Of a stretch of 64,000 nt of DNA, positions 15,491 through 24,354 are shown piece after piece. How positions within the stretch are numbered: position 1 is the stretch's first letter; every line of letters starts with the position of its first letter. The position numbers and the translations under genes are program-made. The notes under the pieces are model-generated. The model was not told the origin of the DNA. It saw only the letters and a program-made list of their open reading frames with translations, and ran no database searches. Source of the DNA: a virus; IMG/VR virus record IMGVR_UViG_3300028559_001021, positions 1 through 64,000 of that record, one strand, 5' to 3'.

Positions 15491-16365
15491 TATTGTTTTA
15501 TTTCTTCTAAAATCTTATAGAAACTTTTATTTAGTTCTAAATAATTTATTGGATAATCGCTTGTTAAATTATCTTCGTGTAACCAAACATCAAAAGAATG
15601 TAAATTAAACAAGTTATTATTATCACTAAAAATTAATGACATAAATTGTTCTTCTGAATATAATTTATGTTCTGCGTTTGTTACTACTAAAAATAATCTT
15701 TCAAATTCAGTTACAAGTTCTTTTAACCTTTCTTGTTTACCTCCAAATAATCCACCAATAATGTGTAATGAACTATCGTAATTTTTATAAAACTTACTTG
15801 GGATTGTATTAGACCAATAGTTAGAACCAATATTTGATTTACCAATCAAAAATAATTTATCCTTACTTTTATCTATTAAATTAGATAAAAATTTATTATC
15901 AAATAAATTAGAATTAAAATATCTTTGATAACTATGATTGTTAATTAAATGTTTATCTGGCAATATACCAGTATGACTTATTCCAGCATCAATCCAAAAA
16001 CAATAATCGTAGTCAAACTTATTTTGTAAAAACCAAAAGAATTTATTATATTGTATCTCAAAACATCTATCACCATTTATTACACTTTCGACATCCTTAA
16101 ATTTTGATATTACATCAAAGTGTTTGGTACTTTTTAAATCAAACACAACAAATTCCAATCTATTTTTAGGGATTTTATTTTGGTTATAAAAAAAATCTTC
16201 CAATACTTTTTTTTCCTCAAAACTAGTATAACAAACAAAATCAGCGTCAGACATTCTTAATAACGACAATAAACTAAATTTATATTGTTCAAATCTACTA
16301 GGTCTTCCACCAAATTCACTTCCATATAAATTTCCGTATATACAAGTCAAGAATAATATTTTCAT
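15490..16365 (-). CDS. HtrL/YibB-like putative glycosyltransferase
   Basis: A 291-residue single-domain relative of the N-terminal half of the neighbouring 557-residue protein. It shares YCFWIDAGISH and GGLFGGKQERL, and the start MKILFLTCIYGNLYGSEFGG has the expected first beta strand. It is likely a paralogue from duplication. A hairpin with a 7-bp stem (16388-16404) lies 23 bases upstream and may modulate its expression. The reaction and sugar are unknown. Confidence 0.6.
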   Translation of the reverse strand: MKILFLTCIYGNLYGSEFGGRPSRFEQYKFSLLSLLRMSDADFVCYTSFEEKKVLEDFFYNQNKIPKNRLEFVVFDLKSTKHFDVISKFKDVESVINGDRCFEIQYNKFFWFLQNKFDYDYCFWIDAGISHTGILPDKHLINNHSYQRYFNSNLFDNKFLSNLIDKSKDKLFLIGKSNIGSNYWSNTIPSKFYKNYDSSLHIIGGLFGGKQERLKELVTEFERLFLVVTNAEHKLYSEEQFMSLIFSDNNNLFNLHSFDVWLHEDNLTSDYPINYLELNKSFYKILEEIKQ

Positions 16366-16387
16366 TTTTTGTTCACAAATTTTATAT

Positions 16388-16404
16388 GTTCACGCTCCGT
16401 GAAC
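16388..16404. repeat. Perfect inverted repeat GTTCACG-CTC-CGTGAAC
   Basis: A 7-bp perfect stem with a 3-base loop sits in the 43-base gap between two leftward glycosyltransferase genes. There is no T-run, so it is not a standard terminator. A partial echo (GTTCAC) occurs again at 16371-16376. It could be an attenuator, an mRNA processing site or an operator. Confidence 0.5.
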
Positions 16405-16408
16405 AAGA

Positions 16409-17653
16409 TTATAAATTACCAACTATTCTATCACACCACCCCTTTGATTTTGAATGAGGCCAAACAACCCAATATGATGGTTTCTCAACGGTTTGGAATT
16501 CTCTCCATACCTTACAATACCCCTCATCATTTAACATTCTATTAACTTCATTCTCATCTGCGTCTTGTCTGAATAATGTTTCATCTTTTTTATTGTGGAA
16601 AGCCACCACCCAAAAATCATAATCCTTTTCTTGTACTTGACTAAAATGAATATCAATACAATGTTTGAATATACTTGAAAAACTTTTGACATAATCTTCA
16701 TCATTATCATAACTTAGATTGGGGGGATATTTCTTATCCAAGGTATATTGTTGTACTCCCCTTATATTAAATTTAATTCCAGCGTATTTCTCAAAGTCTT
16801 CCAATGTCCTTTCAGTTCCAAAACCATAAATCCCAAAATCATTTGGATTAAATACTTCACCATCCATACCAAATAACTTTCTGTTTCTTAGATGGGATGC
16901 TTCATTTTTCTTAAACCATACCTTATCATCATCCCATTGTTTAACTCTGTTTTTTCTTTGATATTCATGCCAAATTACAACTTTATGTGGATGAAACAAA
17001 TCATATCCGTGAGTATACGCTCTTACACCAACTGAAATTTCCTCCCCGTGAAAATAATAATTGGGGTCGTGTTGAACTTCTTTACTGAATTGTCCTAATG
17101 TAAAACAGAAATGAGCAGAATAGAATCTGGCTTTTATTGGTTTTGTCATTTCTCTCCATCCTGGAATTACTTCAGGTAAAAAGAAAACAGCACCTTCAGG
17201 TATAAATCTATCAAATGTCATTCTCCAAGGTTCAGTAACCCTACCTTGTGGGTCATTGTCTGGGTCAAATGATGAAACATATCCTGTTAGTAATGGTTTG
17301 GGATATCCTTTAGATTGTAAGTCCTTAATCATATTAATTAAGGTTTCATCCCAATCTTGTTCAAATCTCATATGAGAATCTAGTTGGAGTGTATATTCTT
17401 CATTGTTATATAATTGTTGTATTTTATTTCTAGCCCAACAAGCCCCCATACTTTCATCACATAGAACATTAATTATTCTAAATCGTTTATCACTTTCAAA
17501 CTCCTTTATATTAAATTCATCACTCGGATGATATTGGTTACAAATACCAAAAATTAAATTATTTGGGTATTTTGAATTATCTATACAATCTTTAATTGTT
17601 ATACTGAGTTGGGGGTCTCGGTAACTAGCAATCTGTATGAAAATTTTATCCAT
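16409..17653 (-). CDS. Polypeptide GlcNAc-transferase-like glycosyltransferase
   Basis: A 414-residue protein with the layout of the GlcNAc family (Skp1-type UDP-GlcNAc:hydroxyproline/threonine transferase relatives). It starts IFIQIASYRDPQLSITIKDC. The segment DESMGACWARNKIQQLY is followed by LQLDSHMRFEQDWD (residues about 90-101), in which DSH takes the place of a metal-binding DxD. HGEEISVGVRAYTHGYDLF and FHPHKVVIWHEY complete the signature. The enzyme should add GlcNAc or a similar sugar to a protein. The Thr/Pro-rich tail stalks encoded just downstream are plausible targets. Confidence 0.75.
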   Translation of the reverse strand: MDKIFIQIASYRDPQLSITIKDCIDNSKYPNNLIFGICNQYHPSDEFNIKEFESDKRFRIINVLCDESMGACWARNKIQQLYNNEEYTLQLDSHMRFEQDWDETLINMIKDLQSKGYPKPLLTGYVSSFDPDNDPQGRVTEPWRMTFDRFIPEGAVFFLPEVIPGWREMTKPIKARFYSAHFCFTLGQFSKEVQHDPNYYFHGEEISVGVRAYTHGYDLFHPHKVVIWHEYQRKNRVKQWDDDKVWFKKNEASHLRNRKLFGMDGEVFNPNDFGIYGFGTERTLEDFEKYAGIKFNIRGVQQYTLDKKYPPNLSYDNDEDYVKSFSSIFKHCIDIHFSQVQEKDYDFWVVAFHNKKDETLFRQDADENEVNRMLNDEGYCKVWREFQTVEKPSYWVVWPHSKSKGWCDRIVGNL

Positions 17654-17697
17654 ATTTTTTTAATTAAAAATATGAAAAATTAAAATTAAGGAAACTA

Positions 17698-18490
17698 TCA
17701 AGTAATTATTTTACTACCTTTACTGATATTATCAAAAGGCCACAAAGGTTGTAAATTAGAATGGTGACAAAGTTTAATTAACTCTTGTTCGTCTTTAGCT
17801 GATGATAGTGGAATAATGTGGTCAATATGCCAACCATGAACACCATAATTTTCCCAAGTCATACCATCAGTAAATTTGGATTCAATATATTCTTTTAGTT
17901 CAATGGCAGATAAGCCTACTATGTGTATAGTGTGTGTATTTTCAGACGACTTGTTATATCTTAAATAATTTTTAACTCTACATCTGTAGTTAGCCATCAA
18001 TTTTAGATGTGGATTCTCCTTAAATCTATTTCTTTCATTTTCTCTAACTAATTCCTTATTTGACTCTCTTTTCTCTCGTCTTTTTCTATTTATTTCTTCT
18101 CTATTTTTTTCTCTATATTCTTTACCTAATTCTAAAAGTCGTTCTCTATTTTTTTCTCTATATTCTTTTTTATTAAGATTAGTAATATCCTTATGTTTTT
18201 CATAAGTTTTCTTCTTAGATTCTTTTACTTTTTCCTTATTCTTTTCTTTCCACAACTTATCATAATTTGGATTAATTTTTCTCCATTCTTTATTTTTCTC
18301 TAAAAGTAATTCTTTGTTTTTTAACCTATATTCTTTAATTCTATTATAATTCTTTTCTTTATCTTCTTTAGATTCTATTTTTCTACACTCTTTACATCTA
18401 CTTTGTAAACCATCTTTATTGGTTATTATTTTTACCAAAATAAACTAAATCCTTTTCAATGTGACATTTACTACAAATCTTTTTTTCCAT
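17698..18490 (-). pseudogene. HNH homing endonuclease with an N-terminal frameshift
   Basis: The C-terminus carries a classic HNH core (about 50 residues: GMTWENYGVHGWHIDHIIPL, HHSNLQPLWP, N-SKG). The middle is a long basic coiled-coil-like region of KEK/REK repeats. The natural start appears to be the ATG at 18490, giving MEKKICSKCHIEKDLVYFGK with the first CxxC of a zinc ribbon. The second (SRCKEC) is in a different frame, which opens with a TTG at 18438. The shift falls in the A-rich GGTAAAAATAATAAC near 18425-18437. It is either a real inactivating indel or an assembly error. It is inserted between glycosyltransferase and tail-fibre genes with its own promoter. Confidence 0.75.
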
Positions 18491-18503
18491 AAATAATGTT
18501 TAT

Positions 18504-18513
18504 TATAAATATC
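18504..18513 (-). promoter_or_regulatory. GATATTTATA promoter motif before the HNH gene
   Basis: An exact GATATTTATA, followed by ATAAA, ends 14 bases before the ATG at 18490. Free-standing homing genes in this window each seem to carry such a promoter. Confidence 0.55.
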
Positions 18514-18514
18514 A

Positions 18515-19048
18515 CTATGGACTACTCGGAGTTGGTGTCATTGTTGGTGTTGTGGATATTGTTGGAGTAATTGCAATACAACTATTTGATATACAATTAT
18601 CACCAATATAAATGTCACAATCTGAAACATTAATTGGATTTGTTCCACAATAATATAATGTTGTTCCGGTATTAATTGGTAACACACTTGTAACCGTTCC
18701 ATCACATTGTGTAAAATAAAATGAACCGATTGTTACTCCTGTATTTGTAATCTGAATACATCTACAAGTCCCAGTTGGTGTTGGTGTTGGAGTAGGTGTA
18801 AATGATGGTGTTGGTGTTGGAGTTGGGGGGCAACTATAAGGATAAAATATTTGACATCCATTACTATCAGTAACCTTAACAATAACACTATCGGCGACAT
18901 CTAATGGTGGTGGAACATCAAATATAAATGTTGGAGGAATGGTTGTTGAACCTGTGACTAAATAACAATATGTTAGTGTCACATCACATACTGTGATTGA
19001 ATATGGGGGTGTTCCGGTAACCGCTGATATTGATATTTGATGTGGCAT
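18515..19048 (-). CDS. Tail adhesin with SprB-like domain and PT-rich stalk
   Basis: A 177-residue protein in three parts. Residues 1-72 form an Ig/SprB-like domain (ISAVTGTPPYSITVCD, ADSVIVKVTDSNGCQIF). Next is a stalk of PTPTPTPSFTPTPTPTPT. Residues 93-160 form a Cys-containing domain, followed by a TPTISTTPTMTPTP tail. SprB repeats occur in gliding adhesins of Flavobacteria, which supports a Bacteroidota host. It ends in TAG followed at once by TGA, the only TAG stop I found among the genes here. Likely part of the receptor-binding apparatus. Confidence 0.6.
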   Translation of the reverse strand: MPHQISISAVTGTPPYSITVCDVTLTYCYLVTGSTTIPPTFIFDVPPPLDVADSVIVKVTDSNGCQIFYPYSCPPTPTPTPSFTPTPTPTPTGTCRCIQITNTGVTIGSFYFTQCDGTVTSVLPINTGTTLYYCGTNPINVSDCDIYIGDNCISNSCIAITPTISTTPTMTPTPSSP

Positions 19049-19054
19049 TAAATT

Positions 19055-19270
19055 TTAATGTAAAGGTGGTGATGGTTTTGGATTATATGTTATTAATGGT
19101 AAATCTTTTACCCACATAAATTCTGGATTTATATTATATTCCATTTCTTCAATAGATATAATCCAATTATCATCAATATCTTGTATAGGATTAAAATAAC
19201 TATCAGTGTCATATGTTTGTCCCACCAATTGATTTTTTTCTGTTTCTGTTAATAGTCCTACTTGTGTCAT
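19055..19270 (-). CDS. Small tail-fibre-associated protein
   Basis: A 71-residue protein (MTQVGLLTETEKNQLVGQTY...) whose ATG overlaps the stop of the upstream gene as ATGA. The start looks like the short helical segment found on fibre-chaperone or fibre-associated proteins. The C-terminus is Pro-rich (YNPKPSPPLH). It lies within the tail-fibre operon. Function unknown. Confidence 0.5.
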   Translation of the reverse strand: MTQVGLLTETEKNQLVGQTYDTDSYFNPIQDIDDNWIISIEEMEYNINPEFMWVKDLPLITYNPKPSPPLH

Positions 19271-20043
19271 ACTTGTCGGCTTAAAGTTGTTTGATATGTT
19301 TGTACTGCTGTGTAAAAATTTGCAGCTTCGGTATCTGTAAGACCGTCACCCAAACTTGCAAAAGCGCATTGTTTTGAAGTTGGATAATCAATCCCTGTAT
19401 TATTAAAATTTCTTGCACCAATATAAATAGGGTAAATAGAAAAACCAGTCGCATCATTTACAGTACTTGTTGCTTGACTTACTCCATTTCTATAACCTTC
19501 TCTATCATTATTTGCTCTTTGTGTACCTAACCAAAAACCTCTTGCATCTGTTGTTGTTGTAAATGATACCGTAGAAACTGTATCTCCTAAAATATAATTA
19601 ACAGCTGGTCTGATTTGCAATAATTTATTTGGCGGATATTGAAATACACCCATTTCAATTTGTGTATTTACGGCTAAAGTTCTTGAATAAAAACAAAAAT
19701 GATTTGTTGTAAATGCAGTTCCATTTAAAAAAGTATTTGCATATCCATTAATACCATTTGGCAACGCCCCTGTACTACTATGTGTCCAACCACCATTAAA
19801 CACCAGCCTAAACGCTGCATTTGTATCTAAAGGATTTTTAAGATTAAATTTATGTGTTGTTGATGTTCCTCCAACAAAAGGATACACTGCCTTCATCTTA
19901 ACCCAAATATTAAAACCTTTTAAACTAATAACAAGATTATTAATAGCATTTTGTTGTGTACTATTTGTAATACCAGCCGCAGTAATAAAGGCTTGAGCAT
20001 CTGCATCAAACCCTGATACAAACACAAATGAATTAATTATCAT
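19267..20043 (-). CDS. LamG/concanavalin-like tail protein
   Basis: A 258-residue protein with a jelly-roll, lectin-like composition. Recognisable pieces are KGFNIWVKMKAVYPFVGGTS, FNLKNPLDTNAAFRLVFNGG and GWTHSSTGALPNGINGYANT, followed by repeated beta strands and a C-terminal FASLGDGLTDTEAANFYTAV helix that is usual at the end of this family. Such proteins are found at phage tail tips and in Bacteroidota surface proteins. It overlaps both neighbours by four bases (ATGA), so it is part of a tightly packed operon. Carbohydrate binding is inferred. Confidence 0.65.
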   Translation of the reverse strand: MIINSFVFVSGFDADAQAFITAAGITNSTQQNAINNLVISLKGFNIWVKMKAVYPFVGGTSTTHKFNLKNPLDTNAAFRLVFNGGWTHSSTGALPNGINGYANTFLNGTAFTTNHFCFYSRTLAVNTQIEMGVFQYPPNKLLQIRPAVNYILGDTVSTVSFTTTTDARGFWLGTQRANNDREGYRNGVSQATSTVNDATGFSIYPIYIGARNFNNTGIDYPTSKQCAFASLGDGLTDTEAANFYTAVQTYQTTLSRQV

Positions 20044-22265
20044 ACTCTTATACCGATTAAAGTTACTTTTAGTCCTGTTGCCGTACCATTCCCCACTAAA
20101 TCTACATCAATTGTTATTTCAGAGTCATCAGTCAAAGATGTGGTTGATATTACAGCTGGGGTTGCCGCAGTTGTTGATGTTTTTTCTGTATTATCAATAG
20201 TTAATTTTGTTGATAACACTGAACTACCATTTTGATTAATATCAACAGTAAATGTACTCCCCGATGATTGTGCCGTTGTTAATGACGCCCTAACCGCAGT
20301 TAAAGTAACACCACAAGGCATTCTAAATGTTGTCTTAGTATTCCCAGTCGTGATAGGAGTTGTTTCATCAGAAGCAGCCGCTGTTAGATTAAATGGGAGA
20401 TTATTATATGTAGTTGCAGATATTGTATTTGAGGTTACCCCATTTGTAAAATTAGTACTACCAGTCACAGTCCCTCCAGTAAATAAAGGTATTTGTTGCC
20501 AAGTACCATTACCACTAACATCTGAAGTTAAAACATATCCATTTGTCGCTCCTGATGTTATTTGAATACTTGTTGTCTTTGTTTTACCGGCAATGTCCAA
20601 TTTTTCAGATGGTGAACTAGTACCAATACCAACATTACCAAGATTATCAATCCTCATCCTTTCTGAATTATCTCCAACATTCAAGGTATTAAAAACTAAA
20701 ACACCAGTCTCTGCACCTATGGTACTTGATATACCTAAACCTACAATGGAAGCTCTGTCAATATATACCGAACCATTATTTGATACTGTAAACGCTAATC
20801 CACGTTGATTGACAGGATCAAATGAATATCTGTGAAAATTAGCACCAGCCCCCTCAACACCAAATGAACCTCTAGGCGATAAATTACTACCACCTAAACT
20901 TGTTCTATATGTCGGACTAGTAGCACTTGTACCACCCAAGGAAACAAATTGACCTCCAACAATTGTATTTCCTGATGAAAATATTGTTACACCAGTTATA
21001 GTTGTGGCGGAAAATGTGTTTGCCGATAAACCATTTGTAAAATCAGTAGCCCCGCTAACAGTTCCTCCCGTGAATGTACCTGAACCTCCTCCAGTACTAA
21101 ATCCTGTTACATTGAATGTTCCCCCACTATTATTTGTAAATGTGGCAGTACCGGCAGAATAAGTTCCTCCCGTAACAAAAACATCCAAAGGCAAATTCTG
21201 ATATGTTCCAGCTGATATTGTTGTTGCCGTCAATCCTTCTAATAATGTATTACCTGTTACACTTAAATCACCATTGATAGTTAATCCTGTAACATCATTA
21301 AATGTAGTATCAAAGGTACTACCTGAGTTATCCCCAATTGTAAATGTATTGTTATTATAACTAAAACCAGTAATATATGTATCAGGGTCTATTGGAAGAT
21401 TTTGATATGTTGTAGCGGATATGACTTCACTATAAGTTGTACCCGTAACATTCAAGTCACCATTAATTGTCAATCCAGTGAAAGTATCAACCAATACCGA
21501 AAATGAATTTCCACTATTTTGGAAGATTGTTAATGTATTATCTCCGTAAGTAAAACCTGTAATAAATGTATCAAAGGATGATATTCCTGACACCCCAAAT
21601 GTTCCACCACTATTATTAATAAATGTAATTACACCCCCACTAAATGTCCCTCCTGTGACAAAAATATCCAAGGGTAAGTTCTGATATGTTCCTGCAGATA
21701 TTGTTGTTGCAGTTAACCCATTTAATGTTGTATCCCCAGTGACACTTAAATCGCCATTGACAGTTAACCCAGTGACATCATTTATTGTTACGGTTAAGTT
21801 TGGATTACCAAAACTTCTCTCAATTGTAAATGTATTGTTTGAATATGAATATCCTGAGACATAAACATCAGATGGTAACCCCAAATACGTGGAAGCTGAA
21901 AATGTATTTGCGGTTAAACCATTTGTAAATATTGTATCACCAGTTACAGTACCACCTGATAATGATAGATAATCACCACTTATAGTTCCACCACTATTTC
22001 CGGTATTAAATAAACTCCAATCCGTTATTGTACCATTCCAAGGGGGGATATTTAGTTTATAATAAGTAGTCCCACCACTTACACCCACAACCATACCTGC
22101 TCTTCTTCTTAATGTTGGTATATTATTTAAATCGGTTAATGTATTAACATTTCTAAAACCATCAATACCATATAATGGGTCAATAACTGGGTATTGATCC
22201 GTAGTATCACTTGGAGAAATAAATCCAAAAACTTGCACACCACCTGATAAACTAAATGAACTCAT
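20040..22265 (-). CDS. Long tail fibre / adhesin with repeated beta modules
   Basis: A 741-residue fibre. The N-terminus (residues 1-90) is a docking domain ending in the common fibre phrase GGTTYYKLNIPPWNGTITDW. Residues about 95-440 contain tandem modules of the form GLTAxTFSATTYxNLP, VFVTGGTFSGGVITFINNSG, GLTINGDLSVTG. Residues about 440-580 contain NVGIGTSSPSEKLDI, often seen just before trimerising fibre tips. A C-terminal beta domain (residues about 620-741) ends VGNGTATGLKVTLIGIRV. Probably a trimeric host-recognition fibre. Confidence 0.75.
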   Translation of the reverse strand: MSSFSLSGGVQVFGFISPSDTTDQYPVIDPLYGIDGFRNVNTLTDLNNIPTLRRRAGMVVGVSGGTTYYKLNIPPWNGTITDWSLFNTGNSGGTISGDYLSLSGGTVTGDTIFTNGLTANTFSASTYLGLPSDVYVSGYSYSNNTFTIERSFGNPNLTVTINDVTGLTVNGDLSVTGDTTLNGLTATTISAGTYQNLPLDIFVTGGTFSGGVITFINNSGGTFGVSGISSFDTFITGFTYGDNTLTIFQNSGNSFSVLVDTFTGLTINGDLNVTGTTYSEVISATTYQNLPIDPDTYITGFSYNNNTFTIGDNSGSTFDTTFNDVTGLTINGDLSVTGNTLLEGLTATTISAGTYQNLPLDVFVTGGTYSAGTATFTNNSGGTFNVTGFSTGGGSGTFTGGTVSGATDFTNGLSANTFSATTITGVTIFSSGNTIVGGQFVSLGGTSATSPTYRTSLGGSNLSPRGSFGVEGAGANFHRYSFDPVNQRGLAFTVSNNGSVYIDRASIVGLGISSTIGAETGVLVFNTLNVGDNSERMRIDNLGNVGIGTSSPSEKLDIAGKTKTTSIQITSGATNGYVLTSDVSGNGTWQQIPLFTGGTVTGSTNFTNGVTSNTISATTYNNLPFNLTAAASDETTPITTGNTKTTFRMPCGVTLTAVRASLTTAQSSGSTFTVDINQNGSSVLSTKLTIDNTEKTSTTAATPAVISTTSLTDDSEITIDVDLVGNGTATGLKVTLIGIRV

Positions 22266-22283
22266 TATTCTTTTTTTATTTTA

Positions 22284-22994
22284 TTAACACATCCATACAT
22301 TTACTGAACCAACAAATGGAATAGATGTTCTATATATATTGTATGTTATGCTAAAACCATTAGCGTCTATTATAAATATCGTCCCAATATTATTAAATGG
22401 AACGTTGAATCCAAAACATCCACCACTACTATCTCTAAATTCAATTGGTTGAGTTAATCCTGTTGGTATTAGTATATAACCATACTCCGGTGTCAAACCA
22501 GTTGGTAATATACGATAACTATTAGTTGGATTTGTAGTATAACCGCTACTCAATAAATTAGTATCACCAGATGTAATTGATGTCCCACTAAATTTACCCC
22601 AATATATTTTTGAATTTTCTGGAGTTGGTGATGATGATGGTGTTGGTGTATGCGTTGGCGTTGGTGTTGGACTAATACTACAAGGGTTAAATGACGGACT
22701 AGGTGTTGGTGTTTGAGTCGGTGTTGGTGTAACCGTTCTAGTTGGTGTTACAGTTGGTGTTGGAGTTGGTGTTGGTCTTGGTACTGTTAAAATACTTGGA
22801 CAATCTCCACTCACAACCAATATTGTATAAGTCCCATATACTTCCAATGGGGGTGTTAATAAACTTGGTTGGAATGAGAATGGTAATGTAACTGCACCTA
22901 AGTTTATTACATTCTCAGTTCCTTGTGGTGTAAATACAACACTCGCTAATTCCCCATCATAGTTAATACTACTAATTACAATTGATTGACTCAT
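22284..22994 (-). CDS. Tail adhesin with PT-rich stalk
   Basis: A 236-residue protein with the same plan as the 18515-19048 protein: an N-terminal beta domain (about 75 residues, ending GDCPSILTV), a long stalk of PTPTPTPTVTPTRTVTPTPT type (residues about 77-128), and a C-terminal domain of about 105 residues (IYWGKFSGTSITSGDTNLL, FIIDANGFSITYNIY) ending VNVWMC. The stalk is a candidate for O-glycosylation. Likely a minor fibre or whisker. Confidence 0.6.
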   Translation of the reverse strand: MSQSIVISSINYDGELASVVFTPQGTENVINLGAVTLPFSFQPSLLTPPLEVYGTYTILVVSGDCPSILTVPRPTPTPTPTVTPTRTVTPTPTQTPTPSPSFNPCSISPTPTPTHTPTPSSSPTPENSKIYWGKFSGTSITSGDTNLLSSGYTTNPTNSYRILPTGLTPEYGYILIPTGLTQPIEFRDSSGGCFGFNVPFNNIGTIFIIDANGFSITYNIYRTSIPFVGSVNVWMC

Positions 22995-22997
22995 ATA

Positions 22998-23306
22998 TTA
23001 AACCCCCAAATGTGTATTTATCCATCCCATATATTTATCTTTTCTGTCTTTCGTAAATAATCTATTGTCCACAACAATACCATTTAACAAAATCTTAACT
23101 GATTTAATATCACCCAATCTAGAAAGTTTTTCTATATTACTAAATTCAGATAATAGCTGAAGACTTTCTGATGGTGTTACAATTGGAGTGATTAATCTAT
23201 TGTCAAGTAAAAAAGATTCAATGAGATAATTACCAAATTCAATATCAATTTGTAATTTTTCTTTTTGGGTTAAACCCTCGGTTGGGGTGTATATAACATT
23301 ACTCAT
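22998..23306 (-). CDS. Small tail-fibre operon protein, function unknown
   Basis: A 102-residue, mostly helical protein (LTQKEKLQIDIEFGNYLIES, SLQLLSEFSNIEKLSRLGDI) ending KYMGWINTHLGV. It lies between two fibre genes with gaps of only 3 and 16 bases. Its size and position suggest a fibre-assembly chaperone or hinge, as T4 has for gp37/gp34, but there is no sequence match I can name. Confidence 0.5.
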   Translation of the reverse strand: MSNVIYTPTEGLTQKEKLQIDIEFGNYLIESFLLDNRLITPIVTPSESLQLLSEFSNIEKLSRLGDIKSVKILLNGIVVDNRLFTKDRKDKYMGWINTHLGV

Positions 23307-23322
23307 ATTTATTTATTTTTTT

Positions 23323-24342
23323 TTAAATTAATTCGGTTTCAAAAATTACAAGTGGTACAGAACTAAAATAATCTGTTTGACTAATTGGGTATGGATTTGG
23401 AATTAGATTTACAATCCCAGCCGATTTTCCTGTAATATATGGTGTAGCGCCTAAAGTTGGAACTAAACCAAAAATATTATCATTTCCTAAGTTTATACTC
23501 CTATATCCTTGTATTATTGTTTGATTTGTGGCATAAGCATAATTACCTGGGGCTAAATCCAATGTTATTCCTGTAAATGTATAAATCCCAGTCCCAACAA
23601 TATTATATTGTTCTTGCCATAATCTTTCAGTTATAATTCCATTTTCTACTTTATGTATTGATAAATAACCATCACAAACAACACTAAATAATGAAATTTC
23701 TAATTTTGCTGACTTAATTCTAGTATTGACAGGTACATTAAACCCAACCCCAATACTTGAATTTGACCCAAAATTAGTACTATTAGTAGCTCTATATGTA
23801 TTTTGGAACGATGTCCAAAGTGAGTTTGCATAATATGGTATTGGTTCTGGTATATTTTCATATGTTGTTGCGGATATTGTTGTTGCGGTCAAATCACCAA
23901 TTGTTCCCCCAGTAAATAAAGGTAAATTTATTAAATTACTACCATCACCATATAATGTCCCACCACTTATAGTTGTTGCAGATAATGTGTCAATAGTACC
24001 TCCAGTAAAAGGTGTTGTTAAACCACTAACAACAAAGGTATTTCCACTATTATTTGTGAATGTGATAACCCCATCATTATAAGTTCCTCCAGTCACAAAA
24101 ACATCAATTGGTAAGTTATTATATGTGGTTGCCGAAATTGTATTAGAAATCAATCCATTTGTAAATTCAGTTAATCCACTTATAGTTCCCCCAGTAAATG
24201 TTGTTTCAAAATATGTTTTTAAATCACCAATCAATACCTTTGATGTTGTATTTAAATTAACATCCACAATAGGTATAACATCATTATTTGTTATACTTGA
24301 GAAAATTAATTGTGGTAATTCTGAAATTTTAATATTTGCCAT
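23323..24342 (-). CDS. Tail fibre protein
   Basis: A 339-residue fibre. The start MANIKISELPQLIFSSITNN, followed by DVIPIVD, is a common N-terminal attachment segment of phage tail fibres. The next 140 residues repeat the same modules as the 741-residue fibre (ISATTYNNLPIDVFVTGGTY, GVITFTNNSGNTFVVSGLT, SATTISGGTLYGDGS). The C-terminal 170 residues form a distinct beta domain (WTSFQNTYRATNS, GYLSIHKVENG). Sharing of modules between the two fibres suggests recombination or gene conversion. Confidence 0.7.
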   Translation of the reverse strand: MANIKISELPQLIFSSITNNDVIPIVDVNLNTTSKVLIGDLKTYFETTFTGGTISGLTEFTNGLISNTISATTYNNLPIDVFVTGGTYNDGVITFTNNSGNTFVVSGLTTPFTGGTIDTLSATTISGGTLYGDGSNLINLPLFTGGTIGDLTATTISATTYENIPEPIPYYANSLWTSFQNTYRATNSTNFGSNSSIGVGFNVPVNTRIKSAKLEISLFSVVCDGYLSIHKVENGIITERLWQEQYNIVGTGIYTFTGITLDLAPGNYAYATNQTIIQGYRSINLGNDNIFGLVPTLGATPYITGKSAGIVNLIPNPYPISQTDYFSSVPLVIFETELI

Positions 24343-24354
24343 ATTGTGTTTTAT

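Noticed and set aside
18515-18517. TAG reassigned to an amino acid because it is almost unused as a stop
   Set aside because: No long gene contains an internal TAG, and TAG is also rare as a stop in other AT-rich T4-like phages; the single TAG stop followed by TGA is most simply a double stop.
18777-18835. GGTGTTGGTGTT repeats as a diversity-generating or microsatellite element
   Set aside because: They are the reverse-strand codons of PTPTPT stalks; no reverse transcriptase or template repeat is visible in the window.
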